This document shows positions 24,436-33,560 of a stretch of DNA of 36,029 nt, one piece after another; positions within the stretch are counted from its first letter, which is position 1, and the number at the start of each line of letters is the position of its first letter. A program made the position numbers and the translations under genes. The notes under the pieces were generated by a model. The model was not told the origin of the DNA. It did not search any database and worked only from the letters and a program-made list of their open reading frames with translations. Source of the stretch: Corallococcus llansteffanensis (GTDB taxonomy: Bacteria; Myxococcota; Myxococcia; Myxococcales; Myxococcaceae); NCBI RefSeq assembly GCF_003612055.1, contig NZ_RAWB01000027.1, positions 1 through 36,029 on the forward strand. The letters are read 5' to 3'.

Positions 24436-25275
24436 TCACAGGTGCGCGAGCACCACCAGCGTCAGCACCCAGTCCAGCCCCGCCTCGATGACGGTGTACA
24501 CGGAGCCGTCGAACGAGGCGCCCATCGCCACGCCCAGGTGGCCGATGGGCCCCGCGAAGAGCTTCACACCCGCCTCGGCGCCCAGGTTGAGGGGGTTGCG
24601 CCGCGAGCCCTGCAGGTGGGGTCCCACGAGCGCCCGGGCATAGGGCGCCATCCAGTTCGTGACGAAGTGCTGGTAGCCCACGGTGGCGTTCAGCGACGCC
24701 CGCTCAGGGTCGAAGCCCAGGTTGAGGCCCAGCGTCAGCCGCCGCGCCTTCAACCCCATGGGCTGCACGTTCACATCCAGCGCCCAGCCCAGTCCGCCGT
24801 TCCACGGAATGCGCCAGCCGAGCGCGAACTCCGTCGTCGACTTGTCGATGGACAGCGCCTCGTAGCGGAAGCGCGACGCCCCGGCCGCGTCCCCTCGCGC
24901 CTCCTGCAGGTCCGCGAGCGCCAGCGCGCCCTCCTCCAGCTCCTCGTCGTAGGCCTTGCGCAGGGGCGGCTCCGCGCCCTCCAGGTCGCCCCGCTCCAGC
25001 CGATCCCTCCCTTGCGTCAGGCAGGCGGACGTGGAGCCCATCGCGCACGCGAGGCCGAAGGCCCGGTCCGCGTCCTCCGTCCGATGATCCACCAGGAGCT
25101 GCTGTCCCCAGACTTCGCAGGCGGAGGCGCTCCCGCCATTGCAGTTCTCCTCCAGCGTGGGGACCCGCGTGTTCGACGCCGTGGTCGCGCAGGCCACCGT
25201 CAGCAGGCAGGGCCACAGGCACAGCCAGCGACCACGGGACGCGAGGAGACCACGGAGGGCTGAGGCCACATCCAT
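24436..25275 (-). CDS. Lipoprotein with Cys-paired N-terminal half and beta-rich C-terminal half
   Basis: A 279-residue predicted lipoprotein (signal ending in LTVAC, Cys29). Residues about 45-130 have Sel1/TPR-like helices with paired cysteines (CNGGSASAC, CAMGSTSAC). From about residue 135 the sequence alternates hydrophobic and polar residues (TEFALGWRIPW, LTLGLNLGFD, ATVGYQHF) as in a small outer-membrane barrel or lipocalin-like sheet. No function is recognised. The start at 25275 is favoured over 25284, three codons upstream, but the difference is small. A 54-base gap separates it from the upstream lipoprotein gene. Confidence 0.78.
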   Translation of the reverse strand: MDVASALRGLLASRGRWLCLWPCLLTVACATTASNTRVPTLEENCNGGSASACEVWGQQLLVDHRTEDADRAFGLACAMGSTSACLTQGRDRLERGDLEGAEPPLRKAYDEELEEGALALADLQEARGDAAGASRFRYEALSIDKSTTEFALGWRIPWNGGLGWALDVNVQPMGLKARRLTLGLNLGFDPERASLNATVGYQHFVTNWMAPYARALVGPHLQGSRRNPLNLGAEAGVKLFAGPIGHLGVAMGASFDGSVYTVIEAGLDWVLTLVVLAHL

Positions 25276-25329
25276 GGTCCACATTCAAACACAACGCGGG
25301 GGACGCCGGTGGCGTCGACTCAGCGCGTC

Positions 25330-25680
25330 TCAGTGTCCTTCGAGCGGCCCTTCGCCGTCGTTGAGGACACCCGGGTTGCGGCCGATGTCCGGCCCGTCCC
25401 CGCTGCGCTCGTCGGCCTTCTGTTCCTCGGAGGCCGTGTCGCCCGAGCCGCCCACGCCTTCACGGAAGCCCTGGGCGGCCTCCCGGCTGGATTCGCTGAG
25501 GCTCTCGGCGGCCTTGCTCGCGCCTTGCTTCACGTCCCTGGCGGCCTCGCCTACCTCCTGGCCCACCTGGCGGGCGTTGTCGTTGACGGACTGCTGCTGG
25601 CGCTCATTGCAACCCGCCGTAAAGCCCACCGTCCCAATCACTCCCAGCACGACGAGCCCGTTGAAGCGGCGTGTCCACAT
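25330..25680 (-). CDS. Small amphipathic-helix lipoprotein
   Basis: A 116-residue lipoprotein. Signal with lipobox FTAGC (Cys24), then a Lys/Glu/Ala-rich repeat (VGQEVGEAARDVKQGASKAA) with an 11-residue-like rhythm of the LEA/apolipoprotein type, then an acidic tail. It may coat membranes or bind protein under stress; this is inference. GGGAG about seven bases before the ATG at 25680 sets the start; a much longer upstream reading frame in the same phase is rejected. Located in a leftward run of three lipoprotein genes. Confidence 0.8.
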   Translation of the reverse strand: MWTRRFNGLVVLGVIGTVGFTAGCNERQQQSVNDNARQVGQEVGEAARDVKQGASKAAESLSESSREAAQGFREGVGGSGDTASEEQKADERSGDGPDIGRNPGVLNDGEGPLEGH

Positions 25681-25810
25681 GGTGGTCTCCCCTGGAGGGA
25701 CCGTGCCCTCCCGGGCAAAAAGTAGGCACGGTCGCCTCCGGACGAAGTCCCGCTTCCCTGCCTGGACGGTCGCGAGTCCACGCCTGCCTGTCAGCCCCCT
25801 GCCGCTCGCG

Positions 25811-26863
25811 TCAGTGCCCGGTCTCTTCCGGCGAATCCGAGTAGGGCTCATCCTCCTCGACAGGAGGCTCGTCCGGCACGTCCACCAAGGCGTCGGGGTT
25901 GTCCGGATCCAGCTCCGGCTCCCCGGCCACGTCAATGAGCTCCCTCGGCTCACCGAACGCGGCCGGCTTGTCGATCTTGAAGCCGACGTTCCGCGCATCC
26001 GCCGCGTCCGCGCAGCCCGTCGAGGTCGCGAAGAGCCGCAGCACCTTCACGTCGTCCCAGTGCTTCTCGTCGTCGAAGAGGACGGGATCCGTAATGGTCT
26101 CCGATGCACCCGCGGGCAGGCTGAACCCACCGCTCGGCGTCTCCTCCAGGTGGCAGGGGCACCCTTCCCCGATGTACGCGCGCAGGCACGCGCTCCCCGA
26201 CGCGCGCCGTCCGCTCACGTTCTTCACCGTGTAGGTGAGGGAGTACCCGGTGCCCGCGTCGTCCTGGCGCAGCTCGACATTCGAGAGCGCGAAGTCCTCC
26301 ACCTTCGCCGCCTCCACGTTCCGGGGAGTGGGCCCACCCGCCGGCACCGGCTGCCCCGTCGTCAGGACGTGCAGCAGCTCGCTCGTCGCCTGGGGTGGAG
26401 AGCGCTGGCAGTCGCTGGCCGTCGTGAACAGCCGCACCGACCGGGCCTGCTTCCAGAACGTGCGCACCACCGTCGCGTGGTCCTGGAACGTATCGGACGT
26501 GCCGCCCTTCAGGCTGAAGACGCCCAGCTTCAGCGCTTCGATGACCTCCCCCTTGTCGTCGTGCAGCCACAGGCACGCCTCGCCCCGGCCCTGCGCCGTG
26601 CCCGGGTTGGCGAGCGTGTAGGAGACCTTCAGGTCGTCGTCCTTGTAGACGAACGTCACGTCCGAGAAGCGCAGCGGCTTGCGGACCTCCGCGACCGGGG
26701 CCGCGTCGCGCACGGCCACCGCCGCCGGGGCCACGCCCGCGTCCAGGGAAGACACGGCCGTGACCGCGGGATCCTCCTTCTTGCAGCCCGGGCCCCACAC
26801 CGCCGCGCACCCCAGCACGAGCACACCCATGGCGCGCACGCGCCGCTTGCCACTCCGCATCAT
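25811..26863 (-). CDS. Lipoprotein with tandemly duplicated beta-domain
   Basis: A 350-residue lipoprotein (lipobox GPGC, Cys27), followed by an Ala/Pro-rich linker. Residues 62-152 and 187-284 are two homologous domains: each has (V/Y)SYTL/LTYTV then N(P/V)...G.(A/G)CL, a (F/G)FSL step, and ends W...(V/L)RLF(T)T/ATS.C. Both look like Ig/fibronectin-type sandwiches with paired Cys. The C-terminus is acidic. A GGAGG eight bases upstream supports the ATG at 26863 (another ATG follows). Function unknown; extracytoplasmic binding is likely. Confidence 0.8.
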   Translation of the reverse strand: MMRSGKRRVRAMGVLVLGCAAVWGPGCKKEDPAVTAVSSLDAGVAPAAVAVRDAAPVAEVRKPLRFSDVTFVYKDDDLKVSYTLANPGTAQGRGEACLWLHDDKGEVIEALKLGVFSLKGGTSDTFQDHATVVRTFWKQARSVRLFTTASDCQRSPPQATSELLHVLTTGQPVPAGGPTPRNVEAAKVEDFALSNVELRQDDAGTGYSLTYTVKNVSGRRASGSACLRAYIGEGCPCHLEETPSGGFSLPAGASETITDPVLFDDEKHWDDVKVLRLFATSTGCADAADARNVGFKIDKPAAFGEPRELIDVAGEPELDPDNPDALVDVPDEPPVEEDEPYSDSPEETGH

Positions 26864-26975
26864 GAACTCCCCCTCCACTGCCATTTCCGTCCGGGTTTCA
26901 TAAGGGACACCGTCACGGCATGACAAGCCGGCCCCCTCCCGCACGTGCTTGACGGCGCATGCATGGAGCGCTCGG
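26864..26975. promoter_or_regulatory. Divergent region, lipoprotein and carboxypeptidase genes
   Basis: A 112-base gap between divergent starts. It holds the GGAGG site of the leftward gene and GGAG (26965-26968) of the rightward gene. No promoter boxes or operator could be assigned. Confidence 0.35.
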
Positions 26976-28652
26976 ATGCGCGCACCTATGCCCATCCCTC
27001 CGTTGCGCACCCGTGCGGAAGCCACCGACTACCAGGAAACCTCTCGCAGCGCCGACGTGGTCGCGTTCGTCGACGCGCTCTGCGCGCAGACGAAGCTCGT
27101 GAAGCGCGTGGACTTCGGCCAGAGCGGCGAGGGTCAGCCGCTCATCTCGCTCGTCATCAGCGACCGCAACTGCTTCACGCCGGAGCTGGCCCGCAAGCAG
27201 AAGAAGATCATCGTGATGGTGGAGGCCAACATCCACGCCGGTGAGGTGGAGGGCAAGGAGACCCTGATGGGGCTCGCTCGCGACCTCACCCTCACGTCGC
27301 TGGGCAAGAAGCTGCTCGACCGGCTCTGCCTCGTCTTCATCCCCAACTTCAACCCGGACGGCAATGATCGCATCAGCCCGGGAAACCGCGCGCTCGACCT
27401 GAAGAACCTGGAGGGTCAGGTGAACCCGCCGGGTGGCGTGGGCATGCGCTACACGGGCGAGGGCTGGAACCTCAACCGCGACAACATGAAGCAGGAGGCG
27501 CCGGAGACGCGCGCGGTCGCGAAGCTGTACCAGACGTGGTGGCCGCACCTCTTCGTGGACTGCCACACCACCGACGGCAGCATCCACGCCTTCGATCTCA
27601 CCTTCGACATCCCCCACGGCAACGCGGACCTCCTCTCCACCTCGCGCGACTACAACCGCGAGCTGGCCGAGCGCGTGTCCGCCGCCGTGAAGAAGAAGCA
27701 CGGCTTCGACAGCCACTGGTACGGCAACTTCCTCAAGGAGGGCGACCCGCGCTCCGGCTGGCACACCTACCCCGCGCTGCCCCGCTTCGGCAGCCACTAC
27801 CGGGGCCTGCTGGGCCGGCTGGACGTGCTGCTGGAGACGTACAGCTACATCGACTTCCCCCGCCGCTGCGCCGTCATCCGTGCGTGGGTGCTGGAGCTGA
27901 TCCGCGACGCCGCCCGCTACGCCAAGGGCTACCGCGCCGCCACCGACTTCGAGGAGGCCGCCATCATCGCCCGCGGCAAGAACCCCGACGTGCTGGAGCG
28001 CGTGGGCATCAACTTCGGCGTCGCCCAGCGTGACGCGGAAGGCGCCCTGGTGTTCGACTACCCCGCCTACGTGCTGGGCAAGGACACCGCCGTCATCAAC
28101 TCCTTCGACGAGGCCAGCATCGAGGGCCGGCGCTACCCGGGCAAGCGCCGCAAGGCCTACAAGATGCCGCACTACCGCACCTTCGTGCCCACCCAGGCGG
28201 TGAGCACGCCGTCCGCGTACCTGGTGCCCGCGTCGCTCGCGTCGCGGCTGGAGGGCCATGGCATCCGCTTCGAGAAGCTCGCCACCGCGCAGCGCTTCCA
28301 GGTGGACAGCTACCGCATCGCCCGCCGCGAGCAGACCTTCAGCCCGGACGTCGCCGCCAACGTGCCGGCGCCGGGCCAGAACGAGGTCCCGCTCAGCCAG
28401 AAGCCCAAGCCCGTGCGCTTCGAGACCGTCCTCACCGTGGCCCCCGAGCGCTCCGAGCGCGAGTTCCCCGCCGGCACCCTCAAGGTCCCCACCGACCAGC
28501 GCACGGGCACGCTCATCACCTACCTGCTGGAGCCGCACTCGGACGACGGCTTCTGCCGCTGGCAGTTCCTCGACGACACCCTCACGGTGGGGGAGCTGTA
28601 CCCCATCCACCGGGTCGTGGAGGCCACACGCGCTCCCCTGAAGGTGGAGTAG
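26976..28652 (+). CDS. M14 zinc carboxypeptidase family protein
   Basis: A 558-residue metallocarboxypeptidase. The zinc triad is His87 and Glu90 (NIHAGEVEG) and His197 (DCHTTDG); the substrate-carboxylate region NLNRD and the catalytic Glu287 (LLETYSY) are in the expected order. The C-terminal 200 residues (from about 340) are an additional beta-rich domain common in this bacterial group. No clear signal peptide is visible from the ATG at 26976 (GGAG seven bases upstream), so it may be cytoplasmic or exported otherwise. A TTG start at 26949 would add nine residues. The enzyme removes C-terminal residues from peptides. Confidence 0.92.
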   Translation: MRAPMPIPPLRTRAEATDYQETSRSADVVAFVDALCAQTKLVKRVDFGQSGEGQPLISLVISDRNCFTPELARKQKKIIVMVEANIHAGEVEGKETLMGLARDLTLTSLGKKLLDRLCLVFIPNFNPDGNDRISPGNRALDLKNLEGQVNPPGGVGMRYTGEGWNLNRDNMKQEAPETRAVAKLYQTWWPHLFVDCHTTDGSIHAFDLTFDIPHGNADLLSTSRDYNRELAERVSAAVKKKHGFDSHWYGNFLKEGDPRSGWHTYPALPRFGSHYRGLLGRLDVLLETYSYIDFPRRCAVIRAWVLELIRDAARYAKGYRAATDFEEAAIIARGKNPDVLERVGINFGVAQRDAEGALVFDYPAYVLGKDTAVINSFDEASIEGRRYPGKRRKAYKMPHYRTFVPTQAVSTPSAYLVPASLASRLEGHGIRFEKLATAQRFQVDSYRIARREQTFSPDVAANVPAPGQNEVPLSQKPKPVRFETVLTVAPERSEREFPAGTLKVPTDQRTGTLITYLLEPHSDDGFCRWQFLDDTLTVGELYPIHRVVEATRAPLKVE

Positions 28653-28690
28653 AGCGTCCGGCCGCGAACGTCCGGAAGCCCCACGGTCTG

Positions 28691-28715
28691 CCCCCGGGTC
28701 TGTCAGGCCCGGGGG
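28691..28715 (+). terminator. Hairpin after the carboxypeptidase gene
   Basis: CCCCCGGG (28691-28698) and CCCGGGGG (28708-28715) pair across a 9-base loop, 38 bases after the carboxypeptidase stop. The following sequence is AATTGG without a T run. Position suggests a terminator separating it from the CHAT gene. Confidence 0.55.
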
Positions 28716-28780
28716 AATTGGCTCTAGACTGCTGGCCGTAGGACCCGCGCAGGTCGGCGGGGGCAGGCGGGAGGCCCCGG

Positions 28781-31561
28781 ATGGCTGACAGGCAGGACTC
28801 GCCCCGAGGCACGCGCCCTCCACGGCGCACGGGCCTGGGGCGCGCCGGGTTCTGGTTGGGACTCGCGCTCTGCATGGCCGCGGGCTTTGGCGCCGTGCGC
28901 TATTGGAAGCAGCGCGGCGCCCTCCCGGAGCGGTCCTCGCTGTGGCTGTCGGACCTGCCCACCCGCTCCCTGGAAGTGCGCCTAGCCCACCCTGCGGCGG
29001 ACGTGCACCGCCGCTTCGTCCCCCCCCGCGAGCCGGGGCCCGCGGCCCGCCCGGTGCCGCTCGGGGCGCTGTCCCGGCTGGAGGAGCAGGGCGACGCCTA
29101 CGGGGTCGCGATCAGCTACCTGCTGCATGGCTACACGGAGCAGGCGCTCGCGCACCTGGCGCACGTGCCGCCCTCGCCGGACCGGGACACGGCGCACGCC
29201 GCCGCCGCCCTCCTGCGCGGACGTCATGACGAGGCCCTGGAACTGCTGGACGCCACGCTCGAAGAGGAGCCCAGGCACCCGCAGGCGCGCTGGAACCGGG
29301 CCGTGTTGATGCGCGAGCTGGGCCTGTCGCTCGTCGCCGCCACCACCTTCGAGGGGGTGGCCGCGCAGGGCGAGCCCGGCTGGAGCGACGAGGCGCGCGA
29401 GCAGGCCCGGAGCCTGCGCGCCCGCTTCCAGGAGCGGGCGGACGCGTGGAAGGCCACCCGCGCCATGCTCCTTGCCCGCCTGCGCACGCCGGACGCGCCG
29501 CTGCCGGTGGAGACCCTCGGCCGCTTCCCGGGGCTCGCTCGCGAGCGCTTCTATGACCTGCTCGGCGCCGCGGAGGACGCAACGCGGGTGCGGGAGCTGC
29601 TGCCGCTCGCCAGGGCGCTGGACCATGTGTCCGGAGGCCGCGCGCTGGAGGACACCGTGGAGCGGCTGGCCGCGCTGGACTTCACGCGCCGGGCCCCGCT
29701 CGCGCGCGAGTACGTGAAGCTGGTGCTGGAGGAGCATCCGTCGCCCGCGGGCCTCATCGAGCGCCTGCGCCAGGAGGAGACGGCGAGAGATCTGCTGCTG
29801 GGTGCGCTGCTGCGCACGCCGGGCGTGGCACGCACGCAGGAGGAGCTGAGGGACCTGACGCGCGACGTGACCGACCCGTGGGTCCTCTCGCGCGTGGAGC
29901 AGGAGGGGGCACGGCTGGACGACCTGGCGGGGCAAGGGGCCCAGGCAGGGGACCGGCTGCGCGCGGCGCTGACGGGATGCCGCGAGCACAAGCTGCCCCT
30001 GCGCTGCGTGGACCTGCTGACGTGGCTGAGCCAGCGCGCGACCGCGTCGAACCGGCTGGTGGAGGCCGAGGAGTCCGCGCGCGCCGCCTGGCAGGAGGCC
30101 GCCGCGCTGGGCGAATGGGAGCGCGAGGGCGTGGCGCTCGTGATGCTGGCCAACGCGACGCGCTTCCAGCGGCGGGTGGCCCTGTCGCGCGCCTACCTCA
30201 ACGAGTCCCTGGCCCGGCAGCCCGAGGACTGCATGGCGCGCACGCACGCGCACCGCAACCTGGCCTCGCTCGCGCTGATGCGCTTCCGTCCACAGGAGGC
30301 GCGCGACGAGCTGGAGGCCTCGCTGGCCTGCGGGCAGACGCCCGGGTTGCAGGGCGCGTGGATCCTCGCGGACCTCGCACGGTTGGATCCGCGGCCGTCC
30401 GACGAAGCGCGCCTGCGCGCGGAGCTGGCGCGGGTGACGCCGCTGACGGAGAACCCGGGCCGGCGCGTGCTGGCCACGCTCATCGAGGGGCGCTTCACGG
30501 TGGCCCGCGACTGGCGCCAGGGCCAGCAGGTGCTCCGCCGCGCCATCGCCGAAGCGGAGCCGTTGCTGCGCACCTCCGCGGATGCGCGCGACGCGCGGGT
30601 CGTGGCCTTCCAGACGCTGGCGGTGAGCGCGGGCCACGCAGGCGCCTTCCGTGAAGCCCTGGACGTGGTGGCCGAGAGCCTCCAGGTGCCCGTGCCAGAG
30701 GGCTGCGTGCTGGCGGCGGCGGTGGAGGACGAGCGCACGGTGACGGTGGTGCGTGGGCTCCAGGGCCAGGTGCGGGGCCACTACGACGCGTCCCGCACGC
30801 GCCCCCTGCGCGACGACCTGACGGGGCTGGTGCCCGCGGAGCTGGTGGCCCTGCTGCGCGACTGTCCCCGCGTCGCCGTGCTGGCCGCGCCGCCCCTGGA
30901 CAGCCGCGCGGGCATCCTGCCGCCGGACCTCGCGTGGAGCTTCCGCGTCGGCACGGGCGCCCAGGCCCCTCCTCCCGCGAAGCCGCCGCTGCACGTCGTC
31001 GTCTCGGACGTGGAGCCGCCCGCGTCGCTGCGGCTGGCGCGGCTGCCCCCAGCGACGGACGCGGACCTGGAGGGAGCGCAACGCCTGCTGCGCCTCAAGG
31101 GCACGCAGGCCACGCCCGAGCGCGTGCTGGAAGCCATGGAGCAGGCCACCGACATCGACATCCACGCGCACGGCGTGGTGGACCGCGCGCTGTCGGACGC
31201 CACGGTCATCGCGCTGTCGCCGCAGCAGGACGGCCACTACGCGCTCACCGCGGAGGAGCTGCGCCGCCGGCACCTGCACGGCGCGCCCCTGGTGGTGCTG
31301 GGCGCGTGCAGCGCGGCCCGGCTCGCCCCCGTCCTCCACCAGACATCGTCCCTGCCGCAGGCCTTCGTCGCCTCGGGCGCGAGGGCCGTCTTCGCGGCCA
31401 CGGCGGACATCCCCAACGACGCGGGCGCCTTCTTCCGCGCGGTGCGCGAGCGCATCCAGGCCGGCACGGAGCCCTCCCAGGCCCTGCGCGCCGAGCGCCT
31501 CGAATGGCACCGGCAGCAGCCCGGCATGAGCTGGGTGGACAAGGTCCTGCTGTACCAGTAG
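28781..31561 (+). CDS. Membrane-anchored TPR-CHAT protease
   Basis: A 926-residue protein. One hydrophobic segment (about 22-42) after a basic N-terminus anchors it. Residues about 80-600 are helical repeats of TPR type (HDEALELLDATLEEEPRHPQ). The C-terminal 250 residues are a CHAT caspase-like protease with catalytic His797 (HAHG) and Cys843 (LGACSAA). CHAT proteases cut specific partner proteins, and some drive bacterial cell-death or gasdermin defence, but no partner gene is seen nearby. The start has GGGAGG seven bases upstream. The substrate is unknown. Confidence 0.88.
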   Translation: MADRQDSPRGTRPPRRTGLGRAGFWLGLALCMAAGFGAVRYWKQRGALPERSSLWLSDLPTRSLEVRLAHPAADVHRRFVPPREPGPAARPVPLGALSRLEEQGDAYGVAISYLLHGYTEQALAHLAHVPPSPDRDTAHAAAALLRGRHDEALELLDATLEEEPRHPQARWNRAVLMRELGLSLVAATTFEGVAAQGEPGWSDEAREQARSLRARFQERADAWKATRAMLLARLRTPDAPLPVETLGRFPGLARERFYDLLGAAEDATRVRELLPLARALDHVSGGRALEDTVERLAALDFTRRAPLAREYVKLVLEEHPSPAGLIERLRQEETARDLLLGALLRTPGVARTQEELRDLTRDVTDPWVLSRVEQEGARLDDLAGQGAQAGDRLRAALTGCREHKLPLRCVDLLTWLSQRATASNRLVEAEESARAAWQEAAALGEWEREGVALVMLANATRFQRRVALSRAYLNESLARQPEDCMARTHAHRNLASLALMRFRPQEARDELEASLACGQTPGLQGAWILADLARLDPRPSDEARLRAELARVTPLTENPGRRVLATLIEGRFTVARDWRQGQQVLRRAIAEAEPLLRTSADARDARVVAFQTLAVSAGHAGAFREALDVVAESLQVPVPEGCVLAAAVEDERTVTVVRGLQGQVRGHYDASRTRPLRDDLTGLVPAELVALLRDCPRVAVLAAPPLDSRAGILPPDLAWSFRVGTGAQAPPPAKPPLHVVVSDVEPPASLRLARLPPATDADLEGAQRLLRLKGTQATPERVLEAMEQATDIDIHAHGVVDRALSDATVIALSPQQDGHYALTAEELRRRHLHGAPLVVLGACSAARLAPVLHQTSSLPQAFVASGARAVFAATADIPNDAGAFFRAVRERIQAGTEPSQALRAERLEWHRQQPGMSWVDKVLLYQ

Positions 31562-31565
31562 GCCG

Positions 31566-32465
31566 TCAGTCCAGCGGAGGCAGCGCGGACGGCAGCGGCT
31601 CCGCGTCGGACTCCCACGTCACGTTCGGCACCGGCAGCGCGAACGCCTCGAACGACACGGCGAGCCCGCCCTCCGGCGCGTGGAAGCCGTACCACCACCC
31701 CACCGGCACCAGCAGCAGCTCCCCGGGCGACAGCGTCACGTCCAGGCGCAGGGGGGCGGCCGTGGTGTCCGTGGCCGAGGCCACGCGCCGCAGCTCGAAG
31801 GCCGGGATGAGCTGGAGCTGCCGCACGCCCCGCACCTGGGCGAGCAGCACGTTGCGCCGGGCGGCCCGGAGCGGGACCTCGGCCCCCGGTGGCTCCCACC
31901 ACAGGCGGGGCTCGCACGCGCGAGCATCCTCCGCCGCGAGCCCCCGGGGTGTGGCCAGCGCCCGTGCCAGGGGCTCCAGCCGCGCATCCCCGAACAGCGG
32001 CACACAGCACGCATGGCGCGCCTCGCGCTCGCCTAGCAGGGCCGCGACCTCGTCGGAGGCCCACGCCCCGGGTGCCAGGGTGGAGGCCCAGGCGTCGCGC
32101 AGCACCACCGGCAGGTTCTGGAAGTAGTAGCGCTCGAAGAACGCGGAGGGCGTGAGGGCCTCGTGACGGTCCACCCGGGGCGGCGTGTCCGTCTGCTGGA
32201 ACAGCTCGGCATAGACATCCAGCAGCCCCTCCAGCTTGCGCTGCATGCCCACCGCGCCCAGCGCCCCGACGACGAAGGGCTCCCGCTGCTCCGCCGCCAC
32301 CGCCTGCTGCGCCGTCGGGGCCGGCACGCCCGCCTTCTCCAGCGCGGCCACCAGCTCGCGCGGCGCCGTGCCGCGCAGCAGGTTCTCCACCAGCCACCGC
32401 CGCCACTCGGGCGTCAGCGGCGAGCCCTCCGCCCCCACTTCGCGCGACGCACTCGACGAACTCAT
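31566..32465 (-). CDS. JmjC/cupin_8-like protein lacking the metal site
   Basis: A 299-residue paralogue of the next two upstream genes. It shares their N-terminal helical module (WLVENLLRGTAP) and cupin core strands (NVLLAQV, then PGELLLVPVGWWYGF). The iron ligands are gone: where the paralogue has His-x-Asp it has Arg200 and Ala202, and the GWWH histidine is Tyr259. It is therefore probably not an Fe(II)/2-oxoglutarate oxygenase but a partner, scaffold or regulatory pseudoenzyme. The start codon overlaps the stop of the preceding cupin gene as ATGA, with a GGAGGAG site about five bases upstream, so translation is coupled. It converges with the CHAT gene (4-base gap). Confidence 0.85.
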   Translation of the reverse strand: MSSSSASREVGAEGSPLTPEWRRWLVENLLRGTAPRELVAALEKAGVPAPTAQQAVAAEQREPFVVGALGAVGMQRKLEGLLDVYAELFQQTDTPPRVDRHEALTPSAFFERYYFQNLPVVLRDAWASTLAPGAWASDEVAALLGEREARHACCVPLFGDARLEPLARALATPRGLAAEDARACEPRLWWEPPGAEVPLRAARRNVLLAQVRGVRQLQLIPAFELRRVASATDTTAAPLRLDVTLSPGELLLVPVGWWYGFHAPEGGLAVSFEAFALPVPNVTWESDAEPLPSALPPLD

Positions 32466-33496
32466 GGGCGCTCCTCCGAGGGCGTGGCACCCAGCCAGCC
32501 CTCCCGCCAGAAGGTGTTGAGACCGGGAGTCTCCTCGAAGTTCACGAACGTGACGGACAGGCTCGGGTCCAGCGCGCGCAGCGCATGCCACCAGCCCACG
32601 GGGAGGAAGAGCACGTCCCCCGGCCCCACCTCCACCGAGTGCAGGGCCACGCGGGCGAAGTCCGGGAAGCGCGCGGTGTCCGGCGCCATCACATCCACCG
32701 CGCTGTAGAAGCCGCGCATGTTGGACATCCACGGCGTCTCCCAGGAGGGCGCGAGCCACACCTGCTTGCGGCCCCACACCTGGCAGAAGAGGACGTTGAG
32801 ATGATCATGGTGCAGGTTGGACAGCGTCCCCGCGGGCCCCAGCCACACGTGCACGCGGTCGGGTCCGTCCAGGTCCGGATGGATATAGCCCTCCGGGGCA
32901 CGCAGGTCCTCCAGCAGCGGCCGGAAGGCCTCGCGCAGCAACAGGCTGTTGCGCGCCACCAGATACATGTCGTTCGTCGGCGCACCTTCGAAGCGCGCGA
33001 GCAGTTCGCGCAGGGGCACCTCGCGGCGCAGGCGGTCGGCGTGGAAGTCCGGCAGCGCCAGGGCGTCGCGCCCGGCCATCACCTCCACCGTCTCGTCACC
33101 GAAGCGCTCGGCCATCCACGCGGGCGTCCACCGCTTCAGCGCGGGCCAGTCCTCCAGCAGCCCTTCAATGACCACCGGCCGGTTGCGCCGGTAGTAGTCG
33201 GCGAAGAACTCCGCCGGGCCCAGCCGGTGACGCCGCTCCACCCGGATTTCCGCGTGCGCCTGTCGGTACAGCTCCGACCGCGTCGCGAGCAGTGACGCCA
33301 GCACCTCCGAGCGTTCCGCGTGGCTCCGCCCCCCTACCACCGCGGGGTGATTCTCGGCGGCGCGCACGCCGTCCCGGGCGACTTCCGGGTCCAGGCCCGC
33401 CGCTTCCAACGCGGCCACGAGCCTCGCGGAAGCCACCCCACGCACAAGGTTCTCCGCGAGCCACGTTTTCAATTCAGGGGGGAGGGCGTTCTTCAT
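32462..33496 (-). CDS. JmjC/cupin_8 Fe(II)-2-oxoglutarate oxygenase
   Basis: A 344-residue cupin_8/JmjC protein. The metal triad is His229-x-Asp231 (LHHDHLN) and His304 (VGWWHAL), in the expected distance; flanking motifs QVWGRKQ and PGDVLFLPVGWW match FIH-type peptidyl hydroxylases and JmjC oxygenases. The first 50 residues are a helical module shared with the two paralogues. The family hydroxylates protein side chains (Asn, Asp, His, Lys). The start at 33496 has GGGGGA upstream; the same frame stays open far to the right over the neighbouring cupin, which is ignored. It is followed by the ATGA-coupled pseudoenzyme gene. Confidence 0.9.
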   Translation of the reverse strand: MKNALPPELKTWLAENLVRGVASARLVAALEAAGLDPEVARDGVRAAENHPAVVGGRSHAERSEVLASLLATRSELYRQAHAEIRVERRHRLGPAEFFADYYRRNRPVVIEGLLEDWPALKRWTPAWMAERFGDETVEVMAGRDALALPDFHADRLRREVPLRELLARFEGAPTNDMYLVARNSLLLREAFRPLLEDLRAPEGYIHPDLDGPDRVHVWLGPAGTLSNLHHDHLNVLFCQVWGRKQVWLAPSWETPWMSNMRGFYSAVDVMAPDTARFPDFARVALHSVEVGPGDVLFLPVGWWHALRALDPSLSVTFVNFEETPGLNTFWREGWLGATPSEERP

Positions 33497-33560
33497 CGAC
33501 GATCCCCCCGCATCGGGCTGAACGTTTTGGGTTGTCCACATCCACGTTGAGCGGACTCCA

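Noticed and set aside
25681..25998. Extended start of the small lipoprotein frame up to 25998
   Set aside because: The extension is Arg/Ser-rich, runs through the 3' end of the neighbouring lipoprotein gene, and the start at 25680 has a signal peptide and ribosome site.
28982..31510. 842-codon leftward frame opposite the TPR-CHAT gene
   Set aside because: Arg/His/Gln-rich and featureless, opposite an intact TPR and protease gene.
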